Source: Pseudeuparius sepicola (lineage: Eukaryota > Arthropoda > Insecta > Coleoptera > Anthribidae). Taken from it: DNA of 64,000 nucleotides. The stretch is taken from the NCBI GenBank assembly GCA_963920635.1, contig OY987301.1:15294501-15358500 (forward strand). The letters run 5' to 3'. Below, piece after piece: positions 12,317-23,600 of this stretch (positions are counted from its first letter, which is position 1; each line of letters starts with the position of its first letter). The notes under the pieces were generated by a model that worked only from the letters and a program-made list of their open reading frames with translations, searched no databases and was not told where the DNA came from. Made by a program: the position numbers and the translations under genes.

Positions 12317-12971
12317 AATTCCGCCAAATTATCTTCACCGTTTATGAAAATATTCATTTAGTAGCTATTACACGTCGAAAAAACGCACTCTAGTGGAATG
12401 TCCATATCGCTCTCCAAACTACAATCATATATCTACTTACTACTTACTAAACGTGGAAAATTAGTGATCGTCTTAAATATAGAGAACAGATTAAAGTTGA
12501 ACTTCCGAAAATTCTATATTACGTATATATAATATTTACAATCATTATATAGATTTTGTAAAACTACTCATAGAAAATGTCTTCAATATTTTCTTCACTG
12601 AAAATAAATTTTTCAGTTTTGAATAATTTTATCGCTCTATTAATACGAAAAAATGAAAGATTTATTAACTGGAAGTAACTTTATATAAATTTATTGAACT
12701 CTTCTCGAAAAGTGACAAACAAAGTGAGCGTTATTTTTTTACAAGAAAAAAAGACTTTTCGGACTAGTTTAATGAGTTTTCTAACTTCTGGTAGGAAATG
12801 ACTGACTACTCAACTTTTTTGGCTAGTAACTCAACATATTAAAGGATGCTCAATGTAAAGATTACAGCAAGCTATCGAATATAACATTTTGTTTGAATAT
12901 TCCAAAATTATAATTACTTTCCTAATAAGTGCAGAAAGTGGTACTTTTCGGCACGTGGTCGTAGCTGACCG
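12317..12971. other. AT-rich stretch with no recognised gene
   Basis: No element boundaries or conserved reading frames were found. Confidence 0.55.
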
Positions 12972-13283
12972 AACTCCTCTTCGCGTCGTTCGGAGCCTTG
13001 TTTATGAAATCCCTAGTTAGCCAATGTGTGACAGAGTCATAAGGATACGAGAGCAATATTGGATACAAGCAACAGATGGCGCCAAAAATTAAAGTGGCCC
13101 AGTCAATGTCTACTAATTTTCTACTATTAAAATCTACCAAAAAAACAGCTGGCCAACTTTATTTTTTGCAAAATTTGTCCCCTGTATATACTTTATTTCT
13201 GTCATGTCCTTATGTCAGTGTCAGACATTGGCTAACTAGAGTATCCATAAACAAGGGTTCGGAGCAGTGCGGAGAAGACTTTG
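12972..13283. repeat. Diverged inverted repeat, about 0.3 kb
   Basis: The segment around 12985-13060 (GCCTTGTTTATG...CTAGTTAGCCAATG) returns in reverse complement at about 13190-13262. A further partial copy of the CTTGTTTATGGATACTC part lies at about 19020. It is an old foldback-type repeat with blurred ends. Confidence 0.6.
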
Positions 13284-13719
13284 TGTAAGAGTTAGGAACA
13301 TTTTTTCTCCCACGTTTGTCTCAACCAAAATGGTTAGACGCTACTCTGACTTTAAGGCGTTTGTTTATAGTTTGGTTGGTATAGAGAGAATCTATGACAA
13401 TAAAGTAAAATAATAATGTATGTAACCTAACGTTCAAAAATCTGAGTATAATTCTAATAATAATAAAAAGTGACAATTTCTATATAGAGCTGTCTACATA
13501 GGTTTACATATGACTCGGTGCAATCGAAAATTTACCAATTACCTAAAGGTTCGATTCCTACCGACAAACTGAAAGCCTGACCGTAAGAACGCATTCTGGT
13601 GCCATATGTACAGGGTGAATCATTAGCGTGCCATCGGTCTTGGCCGCACTAGTGCGAAAAACCACAACTTTCCGCATTTGAAATGCGGGCGGGAAAGTGT
13701 GCTTTTCCAGTTTACTCAC
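13284..13719. other. Intron side 3' of the ERK exon
   Basis: On the minus strand this is the start of the intron after the ERK exon. It contains two small palindromes, CGCACTAGTGCG near 13645 and the CTTTCCGCATTT / AAATGCGGGCGGGAAAG pair at 13671-13700, and a CAGGGTG-class end (TACAGGGTGAATC) at about 13608. No further exon is seen. Confidence 0.5.
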
Positions 13720-13846
13720 ATTTTCGTGTTTGAACCTGGTGAGGATCTTGATCTCTCTCAGCGTCCGCTGGCAGTACGTCTGGTGTTCGAACGGCGAGAT
13801 CTTCTTGATGGCCACCTTAGTATTCGTCACGGTGTCGTGGGCCGAC
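13720..13846 (-). CDS. rl: ERK1/2-type MAP kinase (rolled), internal exon
   Basis: This 127-base exon encodes 42 full codons of the kinase N-lobe of ERK, the Ser/Thr kinase at the end of the Ras-Raf-MEK cascade. It reads from [10 protein letters not shown] through [16 protein letters not shown] and [12 protein letters not shown] to KHEN. It therefore carries the ATP-binding lysine of subdomain II (VAIK) and the alpha-C glutamate (RTLRE), aligning with about residues 41-82 of human ERK2. [13 protein letters not shown] separates it from p38, JNK and ERK5. The acceptor is a pyrimidine-rich tract ending CCCCCCAG; the donor is GTGAGT directly after the AAT (Asn) codon, so the exon enters in phase 2 and leaves in phase 0. 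The His after SA replaces the residue usually found there (Asp, Tyr or similar). Codon choice is GC-richer than the surroundings, as expected of a constrained exon. The glycine-loop exon upstream and the hinge and catalytic-loop exons downstream were not recognised here, so this is a partial gene. A pseudogene is unlikely because both splice sites are intact. Confidence 0.95.
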
Positions 13847-14387
13847 CTGGGGGGCAAAAAGAAACGCCACGTTAAAACCAAATCCCTCCCGGATTTTTCA
13901 TGCGAAATATGTCCGTCATGCCGCCTCCGTTATATAGAGTGCTTTGTGCGGGAGAAAATAAAAAAGCAGTGTGCATGATGAAAACATGTCGGATTACTTT
14001 TGAATTTAGTTTTGTGGAGAAATGTTTTCTGCGTATTTCCATTGTCAGAAGTAGAAACATGAAAGATTTATTTTGCGCAAACTTGATGGATTATTTTTGT
14101 CTCGAAGAAATGTTTGGCAGGTTTTTTACACCTATAAATTTGTTTCTGTTTCTGATAGACGGAATAATATTTAATAAAAAGACACTGGCACTGTATCTAT
14201 TTCTAACGATTATTTCCCTTATACTAATTGCATCCAATATAAGGCACATCTTTTCTTATATAAACAACCCATCATATTATGCCGTTGCTAGCAATAAATG
14301 CTCTTGGGAATTAGCGCAAAATCACAAGTACTTTTCGAAATTATACAGCTGAAAATTATGTTGTAGTATTATCGGACATTGTATATA
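13847..14387. other. Intron side 5' of the ERK exon
   Basis: This is intron sequence upstream of the ERK exon. It contains a 150-codon open frame on the plus strand (13900-14352) rich in Phe, Leu and Ile, which resembles nothing I know and lies antisense to the gene. I treat it as chance. Confidence 0.5.
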
Positions 14388-14984
14388 ATAGTTATTTATG
14401 TACCAAGGCACTGAAGTTCTCATGTGGAATTTAGTTGCCGAGGCCTCTGGCCGCGGCAAATAAACCACATGAGCCATAAAAAGAACTTCAGTGCCGAGGT
14501 ATGTACATATTATATTTTTTTGAAATGGGAAAAAAATGTTTTTATAGGCAAGAAAATAATCATACGGGATCACCCGTCCATGAACCAACTACGCGCGGTG
14601 TTGCTTGACTTTGACGATCGCTCTACCTAGGTCAAGAATGACAAGACACGGCGCCTTCGAACAGAAAAACCAAACTGCTGCTTGTTGTGCAGCCTCCATA
14701 ACAAATCTATTGATATTCAAACCTACTAAAATATGTACACTGAAGGATTGAGCTGCTATAGGTAACAATTTCGCAATGTGTACGAAAAGTTAAATGGGCC
14801 TTTATTGGCCGGGTTTTGAATATTTGGTCACTTTTGACGGGCGATGACTCCGCGTCTGACATTTGATGTTTACATCTCGCCAAGGCCTACTTATTGAAAA
14901 AATCGTACAATATTAATATTAAAAAATTAATAATTTGAGCTTTTAATGACGATTTTGGGACACTTCACTGCCGATTTCAAGAAA
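14388..14984 (+). repeat. 0.6-kb ATAGTTATTT family, copy A
   Basis: It begins ATAGTTATTTATGTACCAAG and ends CCGATTTCAAGAAA. It is homologous to copies at 17619-18228 and 61534-62143 but more diverged. The first 110 bases form an imperfect hairpin in which GTACCAAGGCACTGAAGTT pairs with a complementary stretch ending CAGTGCCGAGGTA, around a loop containing GGCCTCTGGCC. No open frame, no polymerase III boxes and no clear target duplication were seen, so the class is unknown. Confidence 0.8.
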
Positions 14985-15026
14985 ATGAATTTATATAATT
15001 TTAACATAGCTAAACTGCTTATATTA

Positions 15027-15741
15027 GGCCTCTATTTAAATTTATGACACACATTCAGAAGATAACCCAGTGTTAAACAGGTGAAAAAATCGCACATGTC
15101 TAGAACGTCCAAACAACATAATGTTGTTTGTTTTCTCAAACGCTCCAGTTGAATCGGTAAACTCGTTCAAAATTATCGTTTTGTAGATATTAATATTGAA
15201 GAAATTAATAAAGAAATCGTATTCGTAAAATATTGTCGACAAAAATCATATGTGACGAACTTTTTTCTTGATTTATTGCAAAACAGTGCTTTCGAAAAAT
15301 TTATCGTATGTAATATCACAAGTGCCGGAAATTTTATCGGTAATTTTTTCGAAAGCGCTATTTTGCCCAGAAAGATAAAATGATAAAAAATAAAATTCCG
15401 AGAGCGAAGCTCGAGGGATTTTATCTCTGAAAATAAAAGCCCAATTTGTACGAGTGGTTTTGCTAATGGGCAAAATAGCGCTTGAGAATAAAATTATTTA
15501 GAAAAATTTCCGGCACGAGTGATATTTGTCGAGATTATTTCACGAATACGATGTAATAATTTCTGTATTAATTTTTTCTATGTTTACATTTTCAAAACGA
15601 CTCATTTTGAACCGGTTTATTGACAGCTTCGACTGTAGCGTCATTCGAGTAAACAAACATGACGCTTGGATATCCAAAGCAAATGCGATTATACCTACAC
15701 CCTGTTATTTTCTGAATGTGTGTTATAAATTTAAAAGGCGA
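15027..15741. mobile_element. Diverged foldback element, 0.7 kb
   Basis: The arms pair from TAGGCCTCTATTTAAATTTA on the left with the complement of a matching stretch ending AAATTTAAAAGGC on the right. They continue through CACATTCAGAA, AATCGCA, CGCTATTTTGCCC and other blocks to a small central hairpin, GAGAGCGAAGCTC. Arm identity is only about 70-75% by eye, so this is an old copy. Confidence 0.7.
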
Positions 15742-17309
15742 CGGAGGTCTAATAACAACAATTTAGCAATGTAAAAGTTATATAAATTCATTTATAAAAT
15801 GCTTAATAATACCGTAACATAATTTATCAGCTGCATAATTTAGAACAGTGTTGTAAAGCACACCAATTTTAAGAAGTACGTGTTTGTATCGAACAGATCC
15901 GCGGTTGCTAAGCAACGAAGTGACAATTGCACAAGTGGTATTACCGCTTTGCTTTTGCACTGTGGAAGAAGCTACCTTATTGGATCCAAGCAGTATGCGG
16001 GAAATAATCGATAAAATTTCCGTCACTAGTGATTTTACATTTACAAATTATTCTCACTAAAAAGTTATTACTTACGCATTATTATACATGTAGGGACCTA
16101 ACATTTTTTCTAAGCGACATCCCCGCGTATAACTACGAACATTCCAACTTTGTTATTTGCCGGCACGACAAATAAAAATCGCCTGCGACTTTGATTAATG
16201 TTTATTTCTTTTCCCAACAAGTTGTGTCTCGTCCGCGCGGAGTTTTTGTAAGTTTTCCCGAAAGTTTGATACCCCGGAAAAACGAGATTACGCCACGATT
16301 TATTTTTGCATTCCTCACGGGCTTTTGCGGACCAATTTCGAAGTTTGTTGCGGAGTTTATCTGTTAGTTTTTGCGCCTGTCGGAAGTTTGTCATATCGCC
16401 ACCTTTTTGAGAAGCTTAGAATTTGTGCATGATCAACAAGCGAGACCTACGCACAAATAGTGCAGAAACAAATCAATTTGAAGATGATCTTCTGCTCTAC
16501 ATCTGAATTTTTCTGTAGATAGATGATCGATGTACTAATTTTTTTTATATCCTGTGCCTTCAAATTTCTTCGTCGCAAAAAGAAAAGCGTTTTGTTTTTA
16601 AAATACCTAATAATTTGCGTCTTCTGTCATATTTTCTCTTACATAGGCAACCTGCACATTCTCCGACATAACATTAAAGCAGTTATTAAATTTTATATTG
16701 TTCTCAGTTTCTAAATAAGTTCCTAAAACACCTACAGGAAGCTTTTTTATCATTTCCCCCAGATTTCCCTAAAAGGAATTTTCTTATTTTCGTTGCGAAT
16801 TGGCTTGGAGAGATTATTTGTTACAAACCGCAGCCCATATTCTGCAAAATTTATGCCTAAACCAAATCCGCGAAAAATTTCCTGTGCTCGAGGCGAACTT
16901 CTTGCTTACGTTTTCGGGAAGCCTGGTAAAAATTGTACATTTCGGCGGAAATTTAATTTTCCTGGAGATAGGTTTCCAGATGTGAGGGGACCGTAAGAAG
17001 GGAAGGAGTATTAGCTCAAAGCTCAGACGGCGGAAATTCGAATTTTTCAGTATCCTTTTTTTTGTCTTAAAAAAGACAAAGGTTGGGAAATAAAGAATCT
17101 AAAATTTGATTGCAAATTATTCATGTTAGGGCGTCACCGAATTTCCAGCTGATTTTGTGAGCAAAACGTCTCTAAAACTGAACAATTTTTCGACGAAGAT
17201 TTTTGGCGAAGATATATTAAGCACAGGGTGTTACAAAAAAAAGTTGGCCAATCCATTGAACACACATTATAGAAGAATCTAATTCAAATAAATTTAAAAT
17301 AAAAAAAAC
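15742..17309. other. Stretch with no recognised gene
   Basis: No conserved exon was seen. 16100-16400 is relatively GC-rich and apparently single-copy. An X-box-like site at 15904 is listed separately. ACAGGGTGTTAC at about 17224 is another isolated CAGGGTG-class end. Confidence 0.5.
15904..15916. promoter_or_regulatory. X-box-like palindrome (RFX site candidate)
   Basis: GTTGCTAAGCAAC is a perfect palindrome around one central base. It fits the RFX X-box consensus of two GTTGCY-type half sites with a 1-base spacer. In insects such sites lie upstream of ciliary genes, but no gene is seen close by, so it may be coincidental. Confidence 0.3.
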
Positions 17310-17600
17310 CTTTTTAAAAACAAGCTTTTATTTAAGCCATGTACTAAAACGAATAAAATAAGTTTAGGTTTTCGTTAGGATAATTCAATTCCAAATTGCG
17401 ATACCCATGTTGGGTATCAAATAGGTAATCCGCCATCTTGGAGCGGCGGCCATATTGAATATAGTGTGATGTCACTAACTTTTTGTTTTCTACTCTTCAA
17501 GCTCTTCAGGAAGTGGTTCTAATTCAGCTTGCAAGATTCGACCCACACAATACATAATAACAGAGCGAGTTAAATAAAAGCTTGTAATAATACAAGGTGT
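17310..17600 (+). repeat. Fragment of the GCGGCGGCCAT repeat family
   Basis: AAGCTTTTATTTAAGCCATG through CGCCATCTTGGAGCGGCGG to AGTTAAATAAAAGCTTGTAA matches pieces of 59660-60665 in the same order, but without the right foldback arm and without the tandem units. It is a shortened or ancestral version of that composite repeat. Confidence 0.75.
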
Positions 17601-17618
17601 CAAAGTTGAATTTAGAAA

Positions 17619-18228
17619 ATAGTTATTTATGTACCAAGGCACTGAAGTTCAACTTTTTATGACTTATGTGGAGTTTAGTTGCTGAGGCCTCTGGCCGAGG
17701 CAAATAAACCACATGAGTCATAAAAAGAACTTCAGTGCCGAGGTACATATTATATTTTTCTTGAAATCGGAAAAAAAATGTTTTATTAGGCAAGAAAATA
17801 ATAATAAGGGATCACCCGTCCACGAACCGACTACGCGCGGCGTTGCTTGACTTTACCGATCGCTCTACCTAGGACAAGTATAATGATGTACGGCACCTTC
17901 TGACAGAAAAACCAAACTGCTGCTTCTTGTGCAGCCTACACAACAAATCTATTGATTTTCAAATTTACTAAAATATGTATACTGAAGGATTGCGCTTCTA
18001 TAGGAAACAATTTCGCAATGTGTACGAAAAGTTAAATGAGCCTTTATCGGCCGGGTTTTGAATATTCGGTCACTTTTGACGGGCGATTTCTCCGCGTCTG
18101 ACGTTTGATGTTTACATCTCGCCAAGGCCTACTTATTGAAAAAATCGTACAATAATGGGCTACATTATTGTACGATTTCTGTGCTTTTAATTACGATTTT
18201 GGGACATTTTAATGCCGATTTCAAGAAA
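17619..18228 (+). repeat. 0.6-kb ATAGTTATTT family, copy B
   Basis: The copy is 610 bases and nearly identical to copy C at 61534-62143, differing at only a handful of positions by eye, so one of them moved recently. The left end carries the same hairpin as copy A. A second hairpin, ATCGTACAATAATG against CATTATTGTACGAT, lies about 60 bases before the right end. It is followed at once, at 18228, by a second left end (ATAGTTATTTGTGTATCAAG), as in a head-to-tail junction. Confidence 0.85.
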
Positions 18229-18257
18229 TAGTTATTTGTGTATCAAGGCAGTGAAAT

Positions 18258-18614
18258 CCTATTTGTTTTGATTTGGTATTGTATTATGTTGAATGATTAC
18301 GGTGCCATTATTTGTTATTACTGGTCTAATTACATCTTGTCTTGGGGTTAAACATCTTTTATAGTTTCGACGTATTTCCTATTAGTTCTATGCAATTTAT
18401 TTCTTGCGCGCAACCCGATTTCTCAAGATCCTTTCATTTAGAACTTTTTTTAACGGCAGCTGCTGCAGGCTGCGTCCATGATTTACGGAAGCCTTATTAA
18501 CTTCCCCTTTGTTTAGCATTCCCTTTACGATTAGGCTGTTACTCGCCCGCTGAAAACCCCGCTGAATATCGCTAATTCCGTTTGGCGGAAAAGCTCCCGT
18601 TTGAAAATAGAACA
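18258..18614. other. Stretch with no recognised gene
   Basis: This segment lies between the partial second left end at 18228 and the next element. No coding or repeat signal was identified. Confidence 0.5.
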
Positions 18615-18900
18615 CCGGAGGTTTAACCACAGAAAATATAGTTCCACAACAGAAAGCCCCTTAACAATACCTGTCAAATGGACTCCAACTACAGACTCCA
18701 AAAACAAGCAGATTGCATTTCTTATGAAATGATATTTTCCCAAAATATAATCTTCCAAATTCGTAGATTAGCCAACATTTAATAGTGGACCTCAATATCA
18801 ATGCATTTGGAAAATATTAAGCTTCAAAGTTGGAGTCCATTTGACAGCTGTCTTTAAGGAGCTCTCTGTTCTGAATATATTTTCTGTGGTTTAACCGCGG
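18615..18900. mobile_element. MITE-like element, 286 bp, 70-bp inverted ends
   Basis: The ends pair as CCGGAGGTTTAACCACAG with the complement of CCGCGGTTAAACCACAG, and continue inward through AGAAAATATA, CCTTAA and GTCAAATGGACTCCAAC. Partial ends of the same family (AGCTGTCAAATG next to CCTTAATGA) occur at about 53020 and 55800. The central 140 bases are unique and non-coding. Confidence 0.75.
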
Positions 18901-19041
18901 AACTTGGTAAAAAGGCTCGTGTGTAGTATGTACCCTAAATTTAAATTTGGGATGGATTATAAGGCTGACGTTTACTAAACATTCAAATTGGTTTTTACGT
19001 ATATGGCACTAATACCCTTGTTTATGGATACTCCAGTTAGC

Positions 19042-20021
19042 CCAGGGACTTTTTAAAATAAGGGGACCCAGCATGTCACAGTCGATCACATAGGAAAAGT
19101 AAAGCCTTGAGGGGAAGTTTGTTTTCTGTAGACTCCAAGGAGACCACATAAGTGGGCTGGTACAAGGTTATGTTATATGTCAGTGTCCAACTGCCATCAG
19201 GTTTTATGTGACATGCCAGTGTCATAGTCCAAAGGAGGCAAAATATTTCTCATCATAGTTCACAATTTTTAAGTTTTCTAACTTCCAGATAGTCAATTAA
19301 AGGTAATGCGGCCGCCTGTAGTAGTCCCAATAATTGCAACCAGATTTTTCTTGTCTCACCTTTAGTAATACTACAATTCCCATTACGTGGGCATTACGTT
19401 TAAGTAGGTAGTTCGAAACAAATCGTATTTCGAAAATTTTAAATTATTAAGCAGGTAGCTTCAGTCAGGTATTTTTTTGAACAGTTTTTATCTACAACTA
19501 CAAGTTTATTTTACGTTTGTGACCTCACAAACGTACCTACCTTGGGAGAGAAATAAAATTACAAAAATTATATAATGAGCACCGAGAAAAACTACATGAT
19601 TAGAACTAAGTACAAAACCTAATCTCATTAGTCCATCCCGAAATCTGTGAAAGTTCTTTGGGTAGATACATTCAACAAGGGAAGAAAGTTCAAGTACGTA
19701 CCTATTATACCTATACCTACATATTACAAATAGTTTGAGGAACCTGGTAACAAGGTGCAATAGCGACAAGTTCTCAAATAAGCAAAATCGGCACTGACTT
19801 ACCATACTTATATTACTTAAATTCCTGGAAATAATTGCAGAAAACCAAATTCAAATATAAAATAAATTTGATTCATTTGGCACTTGCCACATTCTGTGTT
19901 TGTTGACAGAACATTGTCAAGTCTAATTTTTAGAAATCATGGAAACCATTAGAATGAGGAAAGAATAGGCCTCACTTTGGAAAGTATAATGCTGGGTCCC
20001 CTTACTTTAAAGAGTACCTGG
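19042..20021. mobile_element. Element with 33-bp inverted ends, 980 bp
   Basis: The left end, CCAGGGACTTTTTAAAATAA followed by GGGGACCCAGCAT, pairs with the right end at 30 of 33 positions. A 99-codon frame inside (minus strand, 19805-19506) resembles no transposase. The flanks do not show a clear target duplication, so the superfamily is open. Confidence 0.75.
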
Positions 20022-22384
20022 TTTTAAATAATATGCACAAATCTAATCTATCTTATTTGAAGGCTCCTTTGACGGGGAAACAATGGCAAAAGCAATAATT
20101 ACTTCGTATAAATAACCTTAGCGGTACTTTTACTCAGACACTTTGAGGTTCCTTTTCCTCCCATTAAAGTTAGTTTTATCGGTAATAAAATCGAAATCGA
20201 CATTGCTGCAACTCGGTGCGAATGCGGCCTGCACTTAAAGCTTAAGGGACCTGTAAAAGTCTGATGTCTTGTTACAGACGTCAACTGTTATATACCCTAG
20301 AAAGCCTTTCTTGGCATAACGCCACGACTAAATCTTTCTCAGGAAAAACGTGAAACTAAAATAAAAATATACCTGTAGATACAATTTTGTCAGAAAAATA
20401 CCTTAAATGGAATGTTGTAACAAAATTGGCGAATATAATGACAGTATAAATGACGTTGTATTAGCCTACTCTCCTTGATGACCAGAGTTTTTGGTACTTT
20501 CTTGGCGAAATCGTCAAGTCAGTGGACTTGGTGAAAAGGTCAACTGGTCTAATGGCAAGAATTACCAATATCTGGGGCAAAATTCATTTCGAAATTCTAA
20601 TTGTTTTTGGATGAGCGACATTAAATGCGGCCAATACCGAGATTAAACCGGTATATGCATGAAATACTGCTAATGAAAACGCTGCAGGAGCGAGTATAAA
20701 GCCTTTTGAATTTTTGAATACGCCCCATTTATCATTTTTTCGAAATGGCAGAGGTTTACGGGCCTGGGTCGAGCTAGTTATTCATTAAATACCAATTCAA
20801 ATTTACAAGGAAATAAAACACGATTTAATGGAAAGTAAATATCCGACCTTTCGGGATATTTACTTTACCAATTTTTCTTGTTATCCTTGCAAGTCCAGGA
20901 ATTTTCCATATTTAACAATGAGTAATGTGCAACTTATTTAAACAGTGTTATTAATTAAAGTGAAAAGTGAGTTTTGAGATCAAAACACATAGCGTGGTTT
21001 GTTATGTATTTATGGACTATTCAAATTATACATTATTTTGCCGATGCACTGTCTATTACTGCAGCATGCATTTATATCTACAAACACAAAAATATATTAA
21101 AAGAAGTGACACATCAGTACAATACAAGACATAAAGAAAAACGTAATATGATGTAGTCATAAGGTGACCTGTTACTCTTCCTTGAGAATGCATCATTGCC
21201 TTTTTGGGTACACTGTTTCTCTTCTTTGAAAATGTATCATTGCCACTTTAAGTATACTATATACTCTGGTGTTGAATTGCTTTCAGAATTCTAAATGATT
21301 CTATAGTTAAGACACGTTAACTCAAGGATAATATGTATTTCTACAAACATTACTATATTGTTATATCTGTATTGCCCAACCAAAATATAGACATTGCCAA
21401 AAGTTGCATGTTCTATAATCATATTTAACAGCTCTTAATTTTTTATTTGGCCACTGGTTTCGTAACCTTTAATATAATTACATCATCAGGCCTAGACTAA
21501 AAACAAGAAAAGAACGATGTTAAAGGTCCAACTTTAGTTGAAACAGGTACTTACGCGATTATTACAATCTAGCCATACAACACATACGTACAATAACATC
21601 AACAAACATTTAAAAAAGGTAGAATATTTAAAATTGTTAAAATTACATTGTTTATGTGGTGGTGTCTGAAGAGCAAGTAAAGGAATTTTTAGAAATATAT
21701 AAGTTTTTTAAACTTCACAAAGAAGCAAAAACAACAAAAAAGGAGGCGTATGTTTGACCATAAATGTGGTGGAAATTAGTAGGCTAGATTCATAAATGAA
21801 ATCATCTAAAAAGGTAAGAAAAGGTTTGAGAGGCTTCAAAATCCAGTTGTGTATTAAGTGTAATATTATTGTTATTTCGAGAGTGACGATAAATTTCCAA
21901 AGACTCTAGACGCATTATCATTGCTAACGTTTTACCTTGTTTGATGCCCTAAAAAATAAAAATCTAAGTTAATTTTACAAATATGCTTGAATTTGAACAA
22001 AGTTATGCGAAATTGATTTAATTTTGATTCATTTATGAAAGTGTTCAGGGTGAATGTAAAAAATTGTTTTTCAAAAAATATTCTTTTTTAGGAGGCCATG
22101 TTTTAGTATTTAGGCATAACTTTTAATAATTCTAGACAACTTTTCTCAATAACATTTTGCTAAATTTTCTGAAATAAGGGTACTTTACTTTTATTGAAAT
22201 TTTTTTATATAATAAGTTCGCCTAATATGGTTATCGAACATGATGCCCCAACTTTCGGCAATATGTGTAAGTATTTTGGTTGTGCAATTAAAAAAATCCC
22301 ATATGTTGCACGCTTAAAAAATGACCACATTGTATACAACGCAAAAACCGGGAATGGGAAGTTTGATTATGGACATACATCTTT
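20022..22384. other. Stretch with only minor repeats
   Basis: It holds a 13-bp hairpin at 20832-20866 (AAAGTAAATATCC), a 44-bp unit repeated twice at 21168-21255, and at 20231-20290 a 60-base segment similar to 27056-27120. A CTGATGA...GAAAC arrangement on the minus strand near 21450-21495 was considered and rejected as a ribozyme. No exon was recognised. Confidence 0.5.
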
Positions 22385-22528
22385 CAATAATATATTTCAT
22401 TACGAGTCTGGAAATAAAGATTTTTCCGTGCGCGCGTGACAAATTCCTGTGTGAGGCGCAGCCGAACACGGGAAGTCATGCAAGCACGGAAAAATCTATT
22501 TCTGGACGTGTAATGAACGATATTATTT
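22385..22528. mobile_element. Hairpin MITE, about 144 bp
   Basis: AATAATATATTTCATTACGA through GATTTTTCCGTGC pairs with GCACGGAAAAATC through TAATGAACGATATTATT. The stem is about 45 bp with several mismatches, and the loop is about 50 bases, GC-rich (GCGCGTGAC...GGCGCAGCC). Sequence just left of it (GGGAAGTTTGATTATGGACA) recurs in the direct repeats at 23005-23600. Confidence 0.7.
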
Positions 22529-23004
22529 ATTATTATTCTTTGAAAACGGAAACTTAAAACATTTTATCGGCATATTATAATAAATTTAATTGACAAAAAA
22601 TAAACAATGCAGACAATATAGTGTTTGGTATGTATGATGCGTTTCCATGGTTACTCTCAAATTATTTCAAAAGTGCTTTGTTGTAAATTAGTTATTGTCA
22701 TAGTTATTGTCAGATAAGGTGAATAAAACGTCAAAAATATTACAGAAATGTATCTAAATATTGAAACACTTACGAATTAAAATACAAAATAGGTATATGT
22801 TAAATATCAGAGAGCATATAGAGTTTCTTAAATTTAGTTTACTTTGCTGTATATTTCTATTTTAAAGCCATATATTCGGTATTTTTATTCAGCGCACGAA
22901 AAGTTTTTCCATGCGCTGTTTCCGTGCGCTAGCCCGAAAAAACCGCATCTTTCATTATTGCTAAAACAGATGAAAATAAGGTGTTTTCAAAGAAATATAA
23001 TAAA

Positions 23005-23600
23005 AAATTCATTCCGCAAGTGATCACATTTTTACAGTTATAGTATCATGGGGTAGGTACTTTCCGAGTTTATAAGCGTTAAGTATGGGGAATAGGAAGT
23101 TTGATTATCGTCATACATCTTTCAAAATTCATCCCGCAAGTGATCACATCTTTACAGTTATAGTATCATAGGGTTCGCCCACTTTCCGAGTTCATATAAG
23201 CGTAAGTATGAGCACAGAATAAATAGCTTTGCAACAGAAGCCTCCTTACGGACATGTGTCAGAAATAAGCGAGCCTCCACTTCAATTTACAGAAAGACAC
23301 GACAGTATTTTAAGCATAAATTTGGTTCTAATACAATCTCTTCGCTATGTAGATTAACGTACAATCAAATAAAATGCACATTATTCATGTATTCAGAAGA
23401 TATTTCGCTAAAAAGCGAGCCTCCTTTTGACACATGTCGCAGAGGATTTGTCTGTATTACTCGTTACTCTGTGGTATGAGGAAGTTTGATTATTGACAAA
23501 CATCTTTCAAAATTCATCCCGCAAGTGATCAAATCTTTACAGTTCTTTAGCATCATGGGGTTCGCCCACTTTCCGAGTTCATAAGCGTAAGTATCTTTAT
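23005..23600 (+). repeat. Three direct repeats of about 110 bp
   Basis: The units at about 23005-23090, 23095-23210 and 23478-23600 share GAAGTTTGATTAT, ATCCCGCAAGTGATCA, TTTACAGTT and CACTTTCCGAGTTCAT. They are spaced irregularly; about 260 bases of other sequence separate the second and third. They are not a CRISPR array, since the units are long and the spacing uneven. They probably derive from an old element. Confidence 0.7.

Noticed and set aside
13545..13570. tRNA B-box-like AAGGTTCGATTCCTACC
   Set aside because: No acceptor or anticodon arms can be folded around it, and no A-box lies at the right distance.
13900..14352. 150-codon open frame antisense to the ERK intron, with hydrophobic runs
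   Set aside because: The base composition explains the Phe/Leu/Ile richness, no domain is recognisable, and it crosses ordinary AT-rich intron. Long chance frames are expected at this scale.
21430..21510. Possible hammerhead ribozyme on the minus strand (CTGATGA ... GAAAC next to CCAGTGGCC)
   Set aside because: Only about four base pairs of stem II can form, and the complement needed for stem III (GGCCACTGG) is not found upstream, so the fold cannot close.
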